This document shows, piece by piece, positions 49,910 to 62,514 of a DNA stretch of 64,000 bases. Under the pieces are notes generated by a model. That model had not been told where the DNA came from. It ran no database searches and saw nothing but the letters and a program-made list of their open reading frames with translations. A program made the position numbers and the translations under genes. Each line of letters begins with the position of its first letter. Positions within the stretch are counted from its first letter, which is position 1. The DNA comes from Opisthorchis felineus. Lineage: Eukaryota; Platyhelminthes; Trematoda; Opisthorchiida; Opisthorchiidae. The stretch lies in assembly GCA_004794785.1 (NCBI GenBank), contig SJOL01006423.1, positions 1,083,998-1,147,997 on the forward strand, written 5' to 3'.

Positions 49910-52900
49910 TGCAAAGTATGCCACAACAACAGTCCAGCAAAGTTCCTAACTATGCACTCATTTTGATTCCACGGCACTAGTGTTCCCCGTTTGCAAAACC
50001 ATACGCATTCGTTAACAGTTTGAATTCTGATAAACCTGTCTCAATTTCGACTAGCTTAGGCTAAGGGGAAATGCGTCGAATTGACACATTGTCGCAAAAA
50101 CGTTGCGTACCCTGGAGGAAACTGCAGCATGAAATGGAATTGCCCCATTAGAATGGACGTAGTTTAACAATGATCATAAAATAACTGAAACTTCCATACT
50201 TATCACCAGAGAAATGGATTAGCAGCGGACAATGGAAGCGGCACAAGTGCCCTACAAAGGACCTGCCGCCCCTTGGTAGTTGCTTTGAAGCTGCATTGTC
50301 GAACTACACGCAAACGCCAACCGGTCAAACTTTTGAGCCATTTTTTTCTAAAAACGACACCTTCCGTTCGATTGTCTGGCACAGGTACAAACTATAAAAA
50401 GTGGGTTCCTGATGCTTTCTGATGAGGCCTTGTTTCATCCACCAAAGACTAAATGTTCGCAGTACGATTTTCGCTGGTCTTGAGAAGAGATATTGTACAA
50501 ATAAAAACTAACATTGAAAGCAGTCCTAAGGATAGAGCAGAAATGTGGTCACCTGATGCACGTCTGAACACTTACAGAAAAAGATACTTAGCCCTACAAA
50601 TTGCTCGAAAACCATTATTGAATGTATTCGAATCGATACGCACCAGAAACACTCCGTCTTCTCTTCCAAAGAGGCCACGGTCATTAAGAGGGTAAGATGC
50701 AAATAAAGCCAACAAACATAACGTTGGCGATTTATCTTCTCTTTTATCTGAACTGTCTCTTCCGATCGCGTCTTTGAGTCCAAAATTTCGTTTAAATGGA
50801 ATATCATCCGATAAGCCGATACCACTTGCCGTTCGATTAAACATATTTGAATAGATTACTCCGTCACATACACGATCATAAGTTTCGTTTTCTACCTTTC
50901 CCATATTTAGAACAAAACATAATTGTAGCGCTGTGGGTGGAAATGCCTGACTGTAACCGTTCGGCTCACAGTCATACAGAGTATTCTAGGATCCCTAGTT
51001 TGAGATGGGTGGGAAAATTGTGGTGGCTGCGGTAGAAACAGAACAGTAGGCCACAGTTCCAAGTGGCCTAAGTCGGCCAATTCGGTGTGGATTATCCTTC
51101 GAATATTTTTTCTGCGAAACATTTCTTAGCATGTCTTTTGAATTACGTAATACACCTCAATATCGCATTCAAAGATAAGGACGGGATCTTGCATACCAAT
51201 GTGATGGCTTGTAGTATCTAAAAACCCGTCACCGTCCCGCTGAAAACCTCTTCTCTAGAAGAAACCCCAGCATGGAACTTTCTGTGGATGTAAACTTATC
51301 CTCACAAGGAATAGAGTACCGCGTAACGTGGAACCAAACTAGCCCGAATACTGCTTCTAAAGTTGTACGAAGTTGTTTTATATTCAGGCGGGAATCGAAT
51401 GAGCTAGACTAAAGACTGTCATTGTAAACCATGGTTTCTGTAAGGAGGTATCACAAAGAGCATTTTACTGTTCAAACTAAGTTAGTTGTGTAACCGAGTT
51501 CCCTAAAAAATCCTGAAAATTGACGGCGCATTCGTACTCAGTTTGTACCCGATAGATAGCCTGGTAATTTGGCTGTCTATAAAGTTTGTGTGTGAGTTCG
51601 CCGTTTCGCTCATTTCACTCTCGTTTGAACAGTACTTTTCCTGTCCCAGGGCGATTATTCTGGTGAGCTTTCCCCGACACTGGCACACTGATGGCAACAT
51701 ATTAACATGTGTATTCCACATTTTCTGGTATACTTCCAAATGCGTTTTCCGTTCCTGTTTGCAACGGGACTATTGAATGGTAACAGCTAATTTATCTCGT
51801 CCGTTTTTTAAAAAAAACTCAAGTCTTCGGATTTCTTCAAACACGCACAAACGTGATTAATCCTGGTTATCACGATCCGACTAAAGTTCAGTCTCTCGGA
51901 AACTTGGAATTGATTTTTAGGCGAGAGAATAAAGTTCCTTCTGACAGTACAGAAATCCAGCTGCCACTGCTTAGATAGATTGGTGGCCAACTTTTGAACA
52001 GCGTACAAATTTGAAGGCGTGTGTAAGGAGGAATATTATCGAAACGTTCACTCGGCTTGGGTTGGACTAGTCAAAAATAGTAGTAGGACGTGTCAGTGAA
52101 CGAAAATAAGCATGGTGATCATTAATTCCTGTATTGAATTATCTTTTCTCGGTTAGGACGCAACAGAACGCAAAATGCGCATATCTCGCCTAATCATATT
52201 AGCTCAAAGGTATTTATAATTCGCCTTTTTTAAATGCATGCCCCCCAACATATCCTCAAATACCATTCATCCACACATACACACACGTGATCAAATTATC
52301 CTGCATAGCATTTGATTCACAAAGTTACAAGTTAGTGATTGTTCGCTTCACCACTAGTGAACTAACTCCACAGAAGTACAATGTTGTTCACTACTATGAT
52401 GTCCTCCGAGACGTTCACAGTGGAACAGAATTTACACAGAAGTGACAAAATATATGAATGCACAACAGGATGAAAAATGACTTATTTACTTTTACGGTTA
52501 CAGGCAATCGGGTCACGGTTTACAAGCATTCACGTCGAATAGGCTACAATGTACACAGTTGTTGGTACAAAAATTAAGTGAAACTTGGAATGTGTTTAAG
52601 ATGATATATCAAAATGCATGAACTGAATAGCATCCAGTTAAATCCTTTGCGCAAAACTGTACAGATCACAAAACTTCTAGAAACGGGGAACAACAGAGAG
52701 GTTGTTCAGTGATCTGATGACTCTGATAAGCGATCGGACAATCAGCATAAACCCCGATTTTTTTAACTTGACAGAAACTGAAGAACATCTAATCTTTTGT
52801 GGAAGAAGGATATTAACAAAACAGACATGCTAATAAGCAATAAAACGCAAAAAAGAGTGTGTTCTCGGTCTACGAAAAGTGGATTCAGCATTCCTCGCTC

Positions 52901-53379
52901 GTAAGCTTACGTTCTGCCTGACAATTCGTCTGAAAACATCTCTTTCTCAACTGTCCGGATAGCTGACATTCTCCCTCTCACGCCATTTGTGAAGAATTTG
53001 AAGCATGTTTTATAGTGCTTAAAGATGTCCATACGAAGTAATCGTGTATAGTGGTGAGAGTAATAACGCTGTTGTGAGCCACTCAGGAAATACACTACAG
53101 TGACAGAGCGCACCGTGGAGTTTTATAGCCAGGCCAAGAAAATGAGACTGTGAGACTAACGCATCCTCAGTCGCCAAGCCTACCAGTCTGTCAATAACGA
53201 CCGAATTCACCGCTGGATCAGCACAGCTGACTGTATGGAAGTTGTACCAAATATATGTGACTGTGTGAAGCTAATTCGCACTCTGCGATAAGCCCTTGGG
53301 GGAACGACTGTCTGCTCACCCACCCAAAGCACTGTGTCTGGCGAAATCACTCTCAACACCAGCGAGAAACTGTAACGAT
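49910..53379. other. No recognisable gene
   Basis: Open frames are short and unrelated to families I know. The 5' part of the LINE (endonuclease domain) would lie in the upper part of this stretch but is not recognisable. Confidence 0.5.
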
Positions 53380-54820
53380 AGACAGAATATTTTAAAATTC
53401 TCAGCTGTATACCTCAGCATGCATCTCACCCATCACTGAATTCCCTACTTTGCCGTACGACCCTGACTGTGGCCCTCCAATGAGGGAGCTTTCGAGATTA
53501 ATGATCGGCTTAAAAACCACAAAGTTTTCGGCAAAGATAGTATCATCGCAGAGATATACAAAACATGAACTCTTGCCCTTTTCGAGCCACCTCATGAATT
53601 ATTTTGACCTCTCTGAGATAGCGAAGTGCTTCTATCCAACTAGAGCACCTCTATCCTTGTACAGTCACACGAACGAGGAAACCAACCTATTTGTGATGAT
53701 TATGGCGGACTAAGCTTATTGGGTCTATCTTCTAAAAATTTGCCATCCTTCTTATCAATAGCTTGGTTAGCGAAAAACGTACATACATCAGAAAAAAACA
53801 AGGCAGGCTTTCGCTCACGAAAAGGTCGCAGTGACCAAATATTTATTCTACGCCATATTATAGTATAAGGACACGGACCTTCGGGTGGCGTTTAACTCTG
53901 TTAACCGAGAAGCATTTTGCAACATATTGGAACACGGCAGTGTTTCTGCTGGTCAAACCAGACTAATGCTGTCTTACTAGGCCACCACGGGAGCATCTGT
54001 ACTTAGGTACGGTAATGAATTTTCAACCTTCATCTTGTCTTCTGGGATCCCATATGGCCGTCCGCTGTTCCCTATACCGTGTAACTCCTCGGTTGAGTGG
54101 ATAACGCGCTGGATGGCATGTATCGATCACGAGCCTTGAATTCGCAAATAAGTTAGTCGTCCTCTCCGCAAATCAATACAGAACCCACCAGGTCCTCGAT
54201 AAAAGCTATCAGTACTCGCCTCGTATGAACGTAATCCTTAGTCCAACAAGAGTCGACTAGAACGAACCATGCACAATCAACTGAGTGGCACCAGAGAATG
54301 CTTGCGAGTTAAGATTCCTCAGCTGCACCACCCTTCTGAACCGCCAGGCTGAAGATGCGGTCAAGACTTGCTTGAAAAATGCTAACAAAGTTCATTTACG
54401 AAGGAAGCAGGTCAGATGCATGTCTTAGGCAATCGCACGATATGGATATTTGACCGCTCATGTTTAAGAAACAGTCTAAGAGTGCATCCCAAGGAAGTGT
54501 GTCAGGCGAAGTGGTCAACCGTCATATGCTTTGACATCGGTTGACTCCAGCTGCTAATCCAACAACGTTGGCTGCAACTGTATAGACACTTTCTTCGCCT
54601 CCCATATACGGGCATGGTCAGAGCTGTTCTTGCCCCCAAACCTCGCCAAGAATGGCGCTGTCGCCGAAGTGATCAGCTAAAAAACTTGATAGATATCGTT
54701 AAGATAGACGCTGGACATCTGTGTCCACAGGCTCTCTACGACCCACACTGGATCGATAATTACAGCAGGCTTACCGACGATCACCGCTGTGGACGACCAC
54801 TAGTGGAGACATTCAAGAGG
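53380..54820 (+). pseudogene. Non-LTR (LINE) retrotransposon corpse, RT plus C-terminal domain
   Basis: Several frames together spell a LINE ORF2. Visible blocks are RLKNHKVFGKDSIIAEIYKT (53,506-53,565), AGFRSRKGRSDQIF (about 53,800-53,845), RT motif A as LRVAFNSVNRE with the second Asp replaced by Asn (about 53,880), a SSGIPYGRPLF block for the usual SGVRQGCPLSP (about 54,040), SVEWITRWM for the following helix (about 54,090), and the 3' domain FDRSCLRN (about 54,450) and LPYTGMVRAVLAPKPRQEW (about 54,600-54,656). The YxDD box is not visible. In-frame stops and several frameshifts, one at an A run near 53,795, show it is dead. The clade (RTE-, CR1- or Jockey-like) is not assigned. Confidence 0.75.
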
Positions 54821-55114
54821 CAGAATTATTCTTGCAAAGCAGACAGCCGAAGTAAAGAAAAGGAATACAAATGCGGTACCCTCGATCTTATCACTTTCCA
54901 TAATTAGGACTACTTTCAGATGAAAAGATTTGAATAGGTGGATTTGTAGATGTGTACAGTACTCCATTTCGAAGACAGCTTCATCACAAACAAAAGTCAT
55001 AATAGATGTGTATATTTCTGGTAACAAAAGTGTTGTTTCATTACTTGAGTGGAAATACCGTAAAGGCAATCCCATTTACCTATTCACGCTAAACTATAGT
55101 TCAGAAAAAAAAAT

Positions 55115-55312
55115 TTCAGCTGTAGCACTCTTTCGGTGCCTAGCTACCATGCCACCAGAAGGAAGCAGGAGGGCTGGGATACTGCCAGGTTGCCCAAGCC
55201 TAGACAGGGGAAGTCGAGAGGCAGAGGTCGGTTTCGAACCACGGACCTTCCGGTCAGTATATTCGCGCTCTAACCACCGAAAGTCATAAGTGCAACCGAC
55301 TGGGCCATCGTA
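55115..55312 (-). mobile_element. tRNA-derived SINE with intact A and B boxes
   Basis: On the minus strand a pol III A box TGGCCCAGTCGG (55,296-55,307) is followed by a B box GGTTCGAAACC (55,230-55,240). Both match consensus exactly. Between them is a second A-box-like GGTGGTTAGAGCGC, as if two heads had fused. The body runs down to about 55,115 through GGCTTGGGCAACCTGGCAGT. It lies between the two LINE relics and could be transcribed, though current activity is unknown. Confidence 0.7.
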
Positions 55313-55989
55313 AAATCTCGCGTTAGTTGAAGTGACAGGTGTCCACTAATCTCCTGTTTCCTATTGATTTTTCCTCCCATCTACAAAAGCCCACTGGATT
55401 ACTTTGACCCGATGTCTGCTGCCTCCGACCAACAGCGATCACATTTACCTGGTGGTCGTCTTAGGTGTTATAATGATCCCACGAGCTAAGCTGGCAGGAA
55501 CTTCGTTCCTCGAAGTTCAACCATATCAACAAGGCCAGAGAAGAGCAACCAGACAAAAAGCAACAAACCCCCACACTAAGGGTAATCGAAATGTCAGGTT
55601 TCTGGGGGCGAATTCGTACCGTCCTCTGAGACAGGACTATGAAGTCAATGAGGGTGTTTTTTCCAGGCGAACGTGTTGCCTTCCGCCCAGGAAGGACAGG
55701 TTAGAAAAGCCGGCCCTAAGTGCGCCTTCCGATTGCCCAATGGTTGACTGTGACCACAAGTGCATTATTCAGCGCGGTCTAAATAATTTTAAAACCAGGG
55801 AGTCTGATGCTACTCAGAAGGCATCTGCTGTGCACATCCGCATTGAGAGTCAGGCGGCTATGCCTTACTTCCTGCGTCCGTCAGGCTAGGCAAGACCCCA
55901 ACAGCAAAATGGGTTGGACCACTGAGTTGGAGGCTACGGGGGGTCAGGGGATTAAGAAGGAACTTACAGTGGTTCCATTGGTGCGAATT
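55313..55989 (+). other. GC-richer stretch between LINE relics, unassigned
   Basis: It is open for 161 codons (55,404-55,889), but the frame starts with TTG and shows no domain I recognise. Its position suggests it is part of a mobile element or an unrecognised repeat. Confidence 0.3.
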
Positions 55990-56335
55990 TTGTCTACGAA
56001 GTGAATGCCAGAACTGCTTTTCCCCTTCTGCTATCCCTCTACCCAAACATCTCTGGAGTCAATATAACATTGGCCTGTTGTTGAAAGATAAAGTCTACAA
56101 GGCAGCGTTCTTCCAATGTTGTTTTACGGTTGTAAATCTTGGCCACCAAGAAATGAAGACAGGATTGCCTGTTGTTGACCCTCTGTGCCATTATTAATAA
56201 TCGCACGCGCATCACGGGAACATTGAAATAACAATGATGAGGTGTGACGAATGGTTTTCAACGACAAACCAACTGCCTGTCAAATAGACGGGATGGCTCG
56301 GCTGCACCAAATGAGCTGGCTCCGCGACGTAGGAA
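55990..56335 (+). pseudogene. Second LINE 3'-fragment
   Basis: This stretch spells ARTAF (about 56,008), then PMLFYGCKSWPPRNEDR (about 56,113-56,165), and later RLHQMSWLRDV (about 56,300). These correspond to the conserved post-RT blocks LLYGCESWPLRNED and LHxxRWLGHV of animal LINEs. Stops and frameshifts separate the blocks. The first corpse already has its own end of this domain at 54.45-54.66 kb, so this is a separate insertion or duplicate. Confidence 0.6.
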
Positions 56336-59300
56336 CCACATTGTGCGTCCAGTAGTGATTTGGATCCATTATTGTGCACAATAACCCTCAGCAACGAAAC
56401 ATTCTGTGAGGGAAACAATTTGTTTCACTGCAAACCCAACGTACCCAGACAAGAAACACTTCGTGGTTCCCCGTAAGAAATTGTCCTCTACTATAACCCT
56501 ATCGATCGATGTCAGTAATGACCGACTTATTAGACCCCACAAGAATTGGACTGCCTTTGCTTCTTCGCTGGCTGCGTGTAGAAAACTAACAGCAGTGTGA
56601 TTCATCGGCTGGTGGCACCCAGAGTACCTCATGCCGCCACTTTCAGCTTTCGCACACTTAATGCGGGAAGGTCTGCACAAGGTCTGCAGTGTGGCAGTTT
56701 TGGGGTTGCACGCATTGCCCATGCTGTAAAATTATCCACACAGAGCATGAAGGTCGACTGGCACACTGAACTGGCGGATCAGATATCCTATCTCGCGTGT
56801 CTACTAGCAAGCAGTCAGCAGTCATCTTTTCACTTTTTAACGGAATAAAAACATTCACCACTGTCCATTTCACCGGAACTGTGGAAGGACAAGTTGCAAA
56901 ATATTAAAATCATTTCAACCTTATTTCACCAGTTATGAACCTAAATCACTTACAGTTTGTGTGTATCAGATAGAAAGAGACATCAGAGGATACACTGCTT
57001 TGAAAGAGGTGTGATAAGCTCAGTTCAAAAGTAGTCGGGCAGCTCGAAAAGCAACCTTAGCGCATACAGTAAATTATTTTTGAAATAGGACTTCGAATCG
57101 CTTGGCCAGTATTTGGGTGCAAACAAACCATAGCTCGTTTAGTCGATTACTATAGATTGACGAACTTCCTTGGATTACGGTGAATCCATTCCGAAACTCA
57201 ACCTACGAGACTACTCCACATTTCACTACATTAAAAAGCTACTTTTATGAGGAATTTCTCAAGTTTTTCACTGTTTTACTTCCCCACTTGTCCACAAGCT
57301 GGTGATACACACTGGTAGAAAAACGTACGTAGGGAACAGACCTCCCCGTAAATGAAACACTTCTTTTACCTACAGGATGTCTAAACCGTGTAGCGTCTTA
57401 AATTTCGTCCCTTCTTCTGTAGGTGTGCTCTGAATGCGTCCTGGTGAATAATGACTTAACCTACGGGCGGAATATTCAGAACAGGCTCAAGAATATGGTG
57501 CCGAAAATGGTCTACTGTGTGGTTATATCTGGAGGATTTGATGGATTCTGCTGTTTATTCTATCAGGTTTCAATCTATTAAAGTTACTGATCTTTGGTGG
57601 TGCATCGAAGCATGAAATCTAGGTGGGAAATGAATGATGATGTGAATACCAAAGCAAGTTAGTTAATGGCTCCGGGATAACTGCAATCGGGGACCAAGTC
57701 AGATACCGTCTAAATAAGTCTACCGATGTGGTAGAAGAATGTTTGCTTCGAACCAACAGGGGTACACCTAGAACACACTGTTTTCGGGGTTATTCTTGGA
57801 AAGATCATTAACTACCACACCTTATCATCACATATTTCCTTCTCGCCTGCACAGTGTTCTTATATCCAATTTCAGATGTTTTCCAAATATATGATCGGAT
57901 CTCTCGGTTTAATACTTTGCGGTACTTCTTTACTGTCAGTGATTCTTGGTCTTACCTGTATGGCAGGACAAGCACCCGTAACAAAATCGATCGCTACTTT
58001 CTTATTTAATAGAGACATACGTCAGTCGTGGAAGCTTTTGAGCCACTTTGGTAGTGGGACAAAAGAGCGCGCAGGTTCAGGTCAAGTTATTTACTACAAG
58101 GCTACATAAAGCAGACAACAATGTCTTCGGCATTCGGACGAGATGTAAGAAATGACATAAGCAATGTGGCACATTTCAAGGACCATACGGCCGACACAGT
58201 AGTTTTGTTTCTACTTCTTGTTATATTTGTACAAACTAGCTAAACCCGACCTGTTCACCACGGTTAAAAACGAAAATCCTAGTCTGTGTTCTCTTTAAAG
58301 GCAATGAAATTCCAAACAACGTCGAACAGAAGCTGGAGTGTATCATATATGATACATATGAACACCCCGTTTACTTCCAGTCTCAATTGCCTGAAAGATT
58401 ACGCTTCAGACTAGGTCACAGAGATGACCCAACTCTATCTCACAATTCATCCGCTGGTAAATGCAAAGAAACTTACAATAGTTAAAAACATAATGGTGCG
58501 GAACAGTAACCACGAGACAAGCAGCAAGCTAAACGACGTTGTCGAATGAAATATAAAAGGGAGTTAGCGACCACATGTTAAACCAGTGAGAAGGGTTAAA
58601 CGGTCGACGAGTGATAAGGGACCAGAACGAAAAGTAACGAAAAGCCAAATCATGTGCGTATGTGCGTTCGTTCAAAACATCACACTACCTTAAAATGAAC
58701 CCCACTTGATTGAGCTCCTATTTTGTGGACATCAGACTCAAGGTTGCATTCACGTTTCAAGTTTGAGAATGAATAAACCAGGCGAACTTTTGAACTTCTA
58801 CCAAATATCTTTTGGCTGTTCCTATGTTAGGCTAAGGCAATAACACTTTTGAAACTTCACACGCCGCTATACAACCTTGCTCGCTTTGTGTGCCTTATAT
58901 GAAAGTGAGTGCGTGATGGCAATGACAACTATATCTAGGAGTAGCTAGAATACCTCGCTTATTTCGCGGTCACGCATGCGACCGTTTATTTAACTGCTCC
59001 GTCGGTCAACTTTCGTACACGTGCATCTGAATTTATTGACTGATTATGGTTCAAGTGGCTTTGCACTTAGTTGATTTAACTAAGAAATATTGGGTTACAG
59101 GAGCTCAGACGCAACAAAACTCAAATGTTAGCAGAAGGACGGACTAACAGCGGGTAAGTCAGCACTAACGGAATATTTTGACCTACTGATGCCTTGTTTG
59201 CAGGCTTTAAGGTTGTGTTCAGAGTAAAACAACCTCTTACCGTAGTGAACTTGAAAATGGAACATAACGGTGCAGTTTTTCACAACATTCTGTCTCAGTC

Positions 59301-60529
59301 CTAGTTGCACAGCTGAGGAGTAAAGCTCACCCGTTGGATGCCCAATATCTGCAGGGTTGCCAGTAGATCTGAACTGTAATGATTTACCTTGACATGCATT
59401 GACATTGATCATGAAGTAACTCTTATACATGTCCTGTTGACTTTCCCACCACACCCATCTCTTGAGAGCACATTTTTTTCACTTGTTCAGGTGTGATCAG
59501 TCAGATGTGCCTGGGGTGCGCTGGTGCCAAAATCGGGCCAATTACTCTTTCTCCCTCTTACACACATTGGTGTAATTATTATGCAATCCGCGCAGCTACT
59601 CACAAGTAGCCAAAACTATTTCCAGGTATTCTATCATTCGAAGAGAGGCGATTGCATGTGGATACCCTCCGCGGAGATCTGAATGGTTCAAGCCGTGTCC
59701 ACTGAAATTCATATTGAAAAATCACTAGGGCCGGTGTGTTCGATCGAGAGAGTATGCTAAGTTCCGCACTTTTCCCTCAAACTGCAACACATGGGAAAAA
59801 AAGGCAGTTCGGCTTATCCCAGGCGTACAAAAACACATCCACGACTCTTGGCTAGGAGATAAAACAAAGTTACCCTAAAACATTAGAAGAAAAAACAGGA
59901 GTTGTTCAGAGATAAAAATTCAGGAGTTTCTTCTTATTTCTACGATATCTTTTGCCTAATAGAGTAAACTGGCCACAGTAGATTGGTAACCAGATACTGG
60001 GGTTATTATGACTGGCCTGAACATCGGCATGCTGTCAAATGTAAAGTGATACCTCCTACTTAACCTATGCAACAAACCATTAAAAAATATTTGTGTTTAA
60101 TACTGTTCAAGAGCGGAGGACGTAGTTCTGCAAAGTAGGCCTAATCCCTACGTTCTTATTGTTCATATTTTAATTGAAACTATACATCCCGGTTGCAATC
60201 GGCTAACAAAGAACGGCAGTTGAAGTGTGCACTCAGCCGACATGATGTTAGCTGCGAGATCTCAAGTTTCGCGCCAGATTCAGTCAAAGAATATCATAAA
60301 AATGAGAGATTCGGTTGAGTCTCTCGTTAAAACCAATCAAACCTGTCTCAACGAAAACGGTTATTCCATTGGTAGTTGTGTAGTCCAGTTACGTTCGGAG
60401 CTGGTTCTCCTAATGCTAATATTGAGTGAATTCCCCCATTAACTTCAAGGCAAATATAAACGAGTGTGTAGCTGCATTTACTTACGATCTAATGATCACA
60501 CAAAATACAGAATTAGCGGAAATTCGCCT
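56336..60529. other. No recognisable gene
   Basis: The plus-strand frame ending at 58,109 has an ATG at 57,876 right after a pyrimidine-rich TTTCAG and encodes a hydrophobic N-terminus (GSLGLILCGTSLLSVILGL). The same frame is also open upstream to about 57,735. No family is recognised. A small palindrome TATCATATATGATA lies near 58,337. Confidence 0.45.
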
Positions 60530-60605
60530 AGTGTGCCTACCTGGTGAGCCTCAGGAGCGTCAGAACCGGTCGTGGACTGTCGAGGAATTTTCCAGCAAGG
60601 GTTGG
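60530..60605 (+). mobile_element. Decayed hammerhead/PLE repeat fragment
   Basis: GCCTAC is followed by CTGGTGA (A6 changed to G), a broken stem II, AGAACCGGTC in place of GAAACCGGTC, then GTGGACTGTCGAGGAATTTT. Stem III and the cleavage triplet survive but the core is mutated, so activity is unlikely. Confidence 0.5.
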
Positions 60606-61204
60606 GTCAAATAGCATAGTGGGAGTTTTCCCAAGGCAATTTTCTGCCGATTATGCATGCAACACTAGATTAGAGGAAGGGATCAATATTGTTACAAGTT
60701 TTGCGGTCAAGTTTAGCTTTATGTCTCAGCGAGAATTCTTCACCGTCAATTTGTCAAGTGCTATGTTTCTCTCGAACCACCAAATCGAGCGCTCCTCAAA
60801 TAAGCAAAAATAGTGAAGCTAAATGGTATAAGCCTAACATAAATCGAAAAAACGTGCCATTTTTACTCAGTGTTATGATAAATCCAGACCAAATTTCGCA
60901 GTTTCGTCACGGAGTAAATCAGAAATAGTACAATGAGGACAAAAATGAAGGACACAATCTCCCTAATTTTTGCGAGTTTTGTGTCCAATCACCTATACCA
61001 CATACTAGAACGGCTGCTACAGTAACAGATAAGCGAATAGTACACGCTTGTGCCATTATTATCAAGTCTTACCAGACAGTGTCTCTTCCGGAATCTCCGT
61101 AGAATGTACCAAGGTCAAATCTGACTGCACATGATTCTGGTGGGTCGTACTTTTCGCAAATAGACGCCATCACTTAACGGTGACACATGTCTCTGAGATT
61201 TTGT

Positions 61205-61290
61205 CAGTCGGGCTGGGTGGCCGCGTAGATAAAGCCATGGACTACGATGTCGATAACCTTGGTTCCATCCTCTCATTGGCTGTCGGCCCC
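61205..61290 (+). mobile_element. tRNA-like sequence, probably a SINE head
   Basis: TGGCCGCGTAGATAAAGC (A-box-like, 61,217-61,234; the consensus would be TGGCCGAGTGG) is followed by a B-box-like GGTTCCATCCT (61,261-61,271; consensus GGTTCGAATCC). Both boxes carry two or three substitutions. The downstream body differs from the main SINE family of this window. Confidence 0.45.
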
Positions 61291-61739
61291 ATCCTGATCA
61301 TCTATACATTTGTTACTTCAGAGATAAAGACGTAAGAAAGAAACCTCATTTGAAACCACTGTTAGCATCAAGAAAGAAGTCAGTGAAATTTCCCGTTAAT
61401 GCATGCATTGTTTATTTTCGTTCAAAAATCGAGTTAGACCAAAGTGATGATGTAGGAGGCATTTTGTAAACTATAATTGTAGGCTTTGCAGTTGTATGGG
61501 ATATTGGTAACTCAGGTCGCCGTCATAACCGATTATTTGCTCACTGAGTTGTACAATTCGGTTGCAAATATCCCATTAACATTATGGATGGTATTGTCAG
61601 TGCCTCGTAGAAGTTCACGTTCATCCACAACGCAATTCTGCCCACAAAGCACCGACTGGGTCATATCGAGTGATGGTGAAACTTTTACAGCCAAAATGCC
61701 CAGTTCAACGAAAACGTCAATGGGCATGCTTGGAAACAC

Positions 61740-61845
61740 TAATTTGAAAACAAATTTGGTTTTGCCAGAGACTCACCTGGAACCCAGCTGAATCTCTCGT
61801 TTGTGATGTCGAAGAATTTTCAGCAACCTCATGAGTAGTGCATTA
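61740..61845 (+). mobile_element. Internal-deletion derivative of the hammerhead/PLE repeat
   Basis: The arm with GACTCACCTGGAACCCAGC joins directly to TGTCGAAGAATTTTCAGCA and the CATGAGTAGTG end. The leader and whole ribozyme are missing. Confidence 0.5.
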
Positions 61846-62514
61846 CGAATATATATGTTCATTCATTCTTCAAAATAGCTACCTTTTGCTCTGGCTAAGA
61901 TGCCGCATGATTTAAAGCATATTAGTGAACCGTACAATAAAATGAGGAGAGTAACAAAATAAAACATGTAGGGAACAAGTCGTAAATCCCCTGCATTTCT
62001 TCTGTGAAATGCTGTAAATTCCTGAACGGTTTTAATCACGAACCTGTAAAAGACGAACGCAGGTTTACATGAGGCATCTGCATTGATTAGCTGCACGGCA
62101 CTGACGAAAGGCGATTTGTCTGCTCAAGTGGTTAAATACTTCTATTCTACCTATGGTTTTCACCTGGAGATAAGGGATGGACATATCTTCTATCTGGACC
62201 AGAAGAATCGATGGCCCGATTAAAGGAGTATATACCACTAAACAATCCGCAGTGGACAAGAGGCAAGGCTCTGCCTCTCTGTGACAAAAACGAAGAGTTG
62301 TTCACACTTTTGTTTCAGAAGCTGAAGGAAAGTATCCCAACAACACGCTGGGACGTTACAATGACCGATTTATCGTGCCACCAGTCTGGAGAGTAGACAA
62401 AAAACAGTCACAGGAACCAACCAGGCAGCTGGAGCATAGAAGCCAATAGGAACAGCGGGAACTGGTGTGACAGGACTATTTCATTGGGTGGGGTTCTTAA
62501 CGTAAGACAGTTCA
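61846..62514. other. GPCR-2 upstream region
   Basis: A plus-strand frame (about 62,130-62,396) closes 118 bp before the receptor start. It has an internal ATG at 62,211 and no recognised family. A minus-strand frame at 61,863-62,096 is hydrophobic but not alignable to a receptor TM by eye. Neither is called as a gene. Confidence 0.4.

Noticed and set aside
54090..54120. GGTTGAGTGGATAACGCGCT as a tRNA A box
   Set aside because: It falls inside the LINE reverse transcriptase relic and translates to the expected SVEWIT block, and no B box follows.
55404..55889. 161-codon open frame on the plus strand
   Set aside because: TTG start, no domain, and it sits inside a retroelement cluster.
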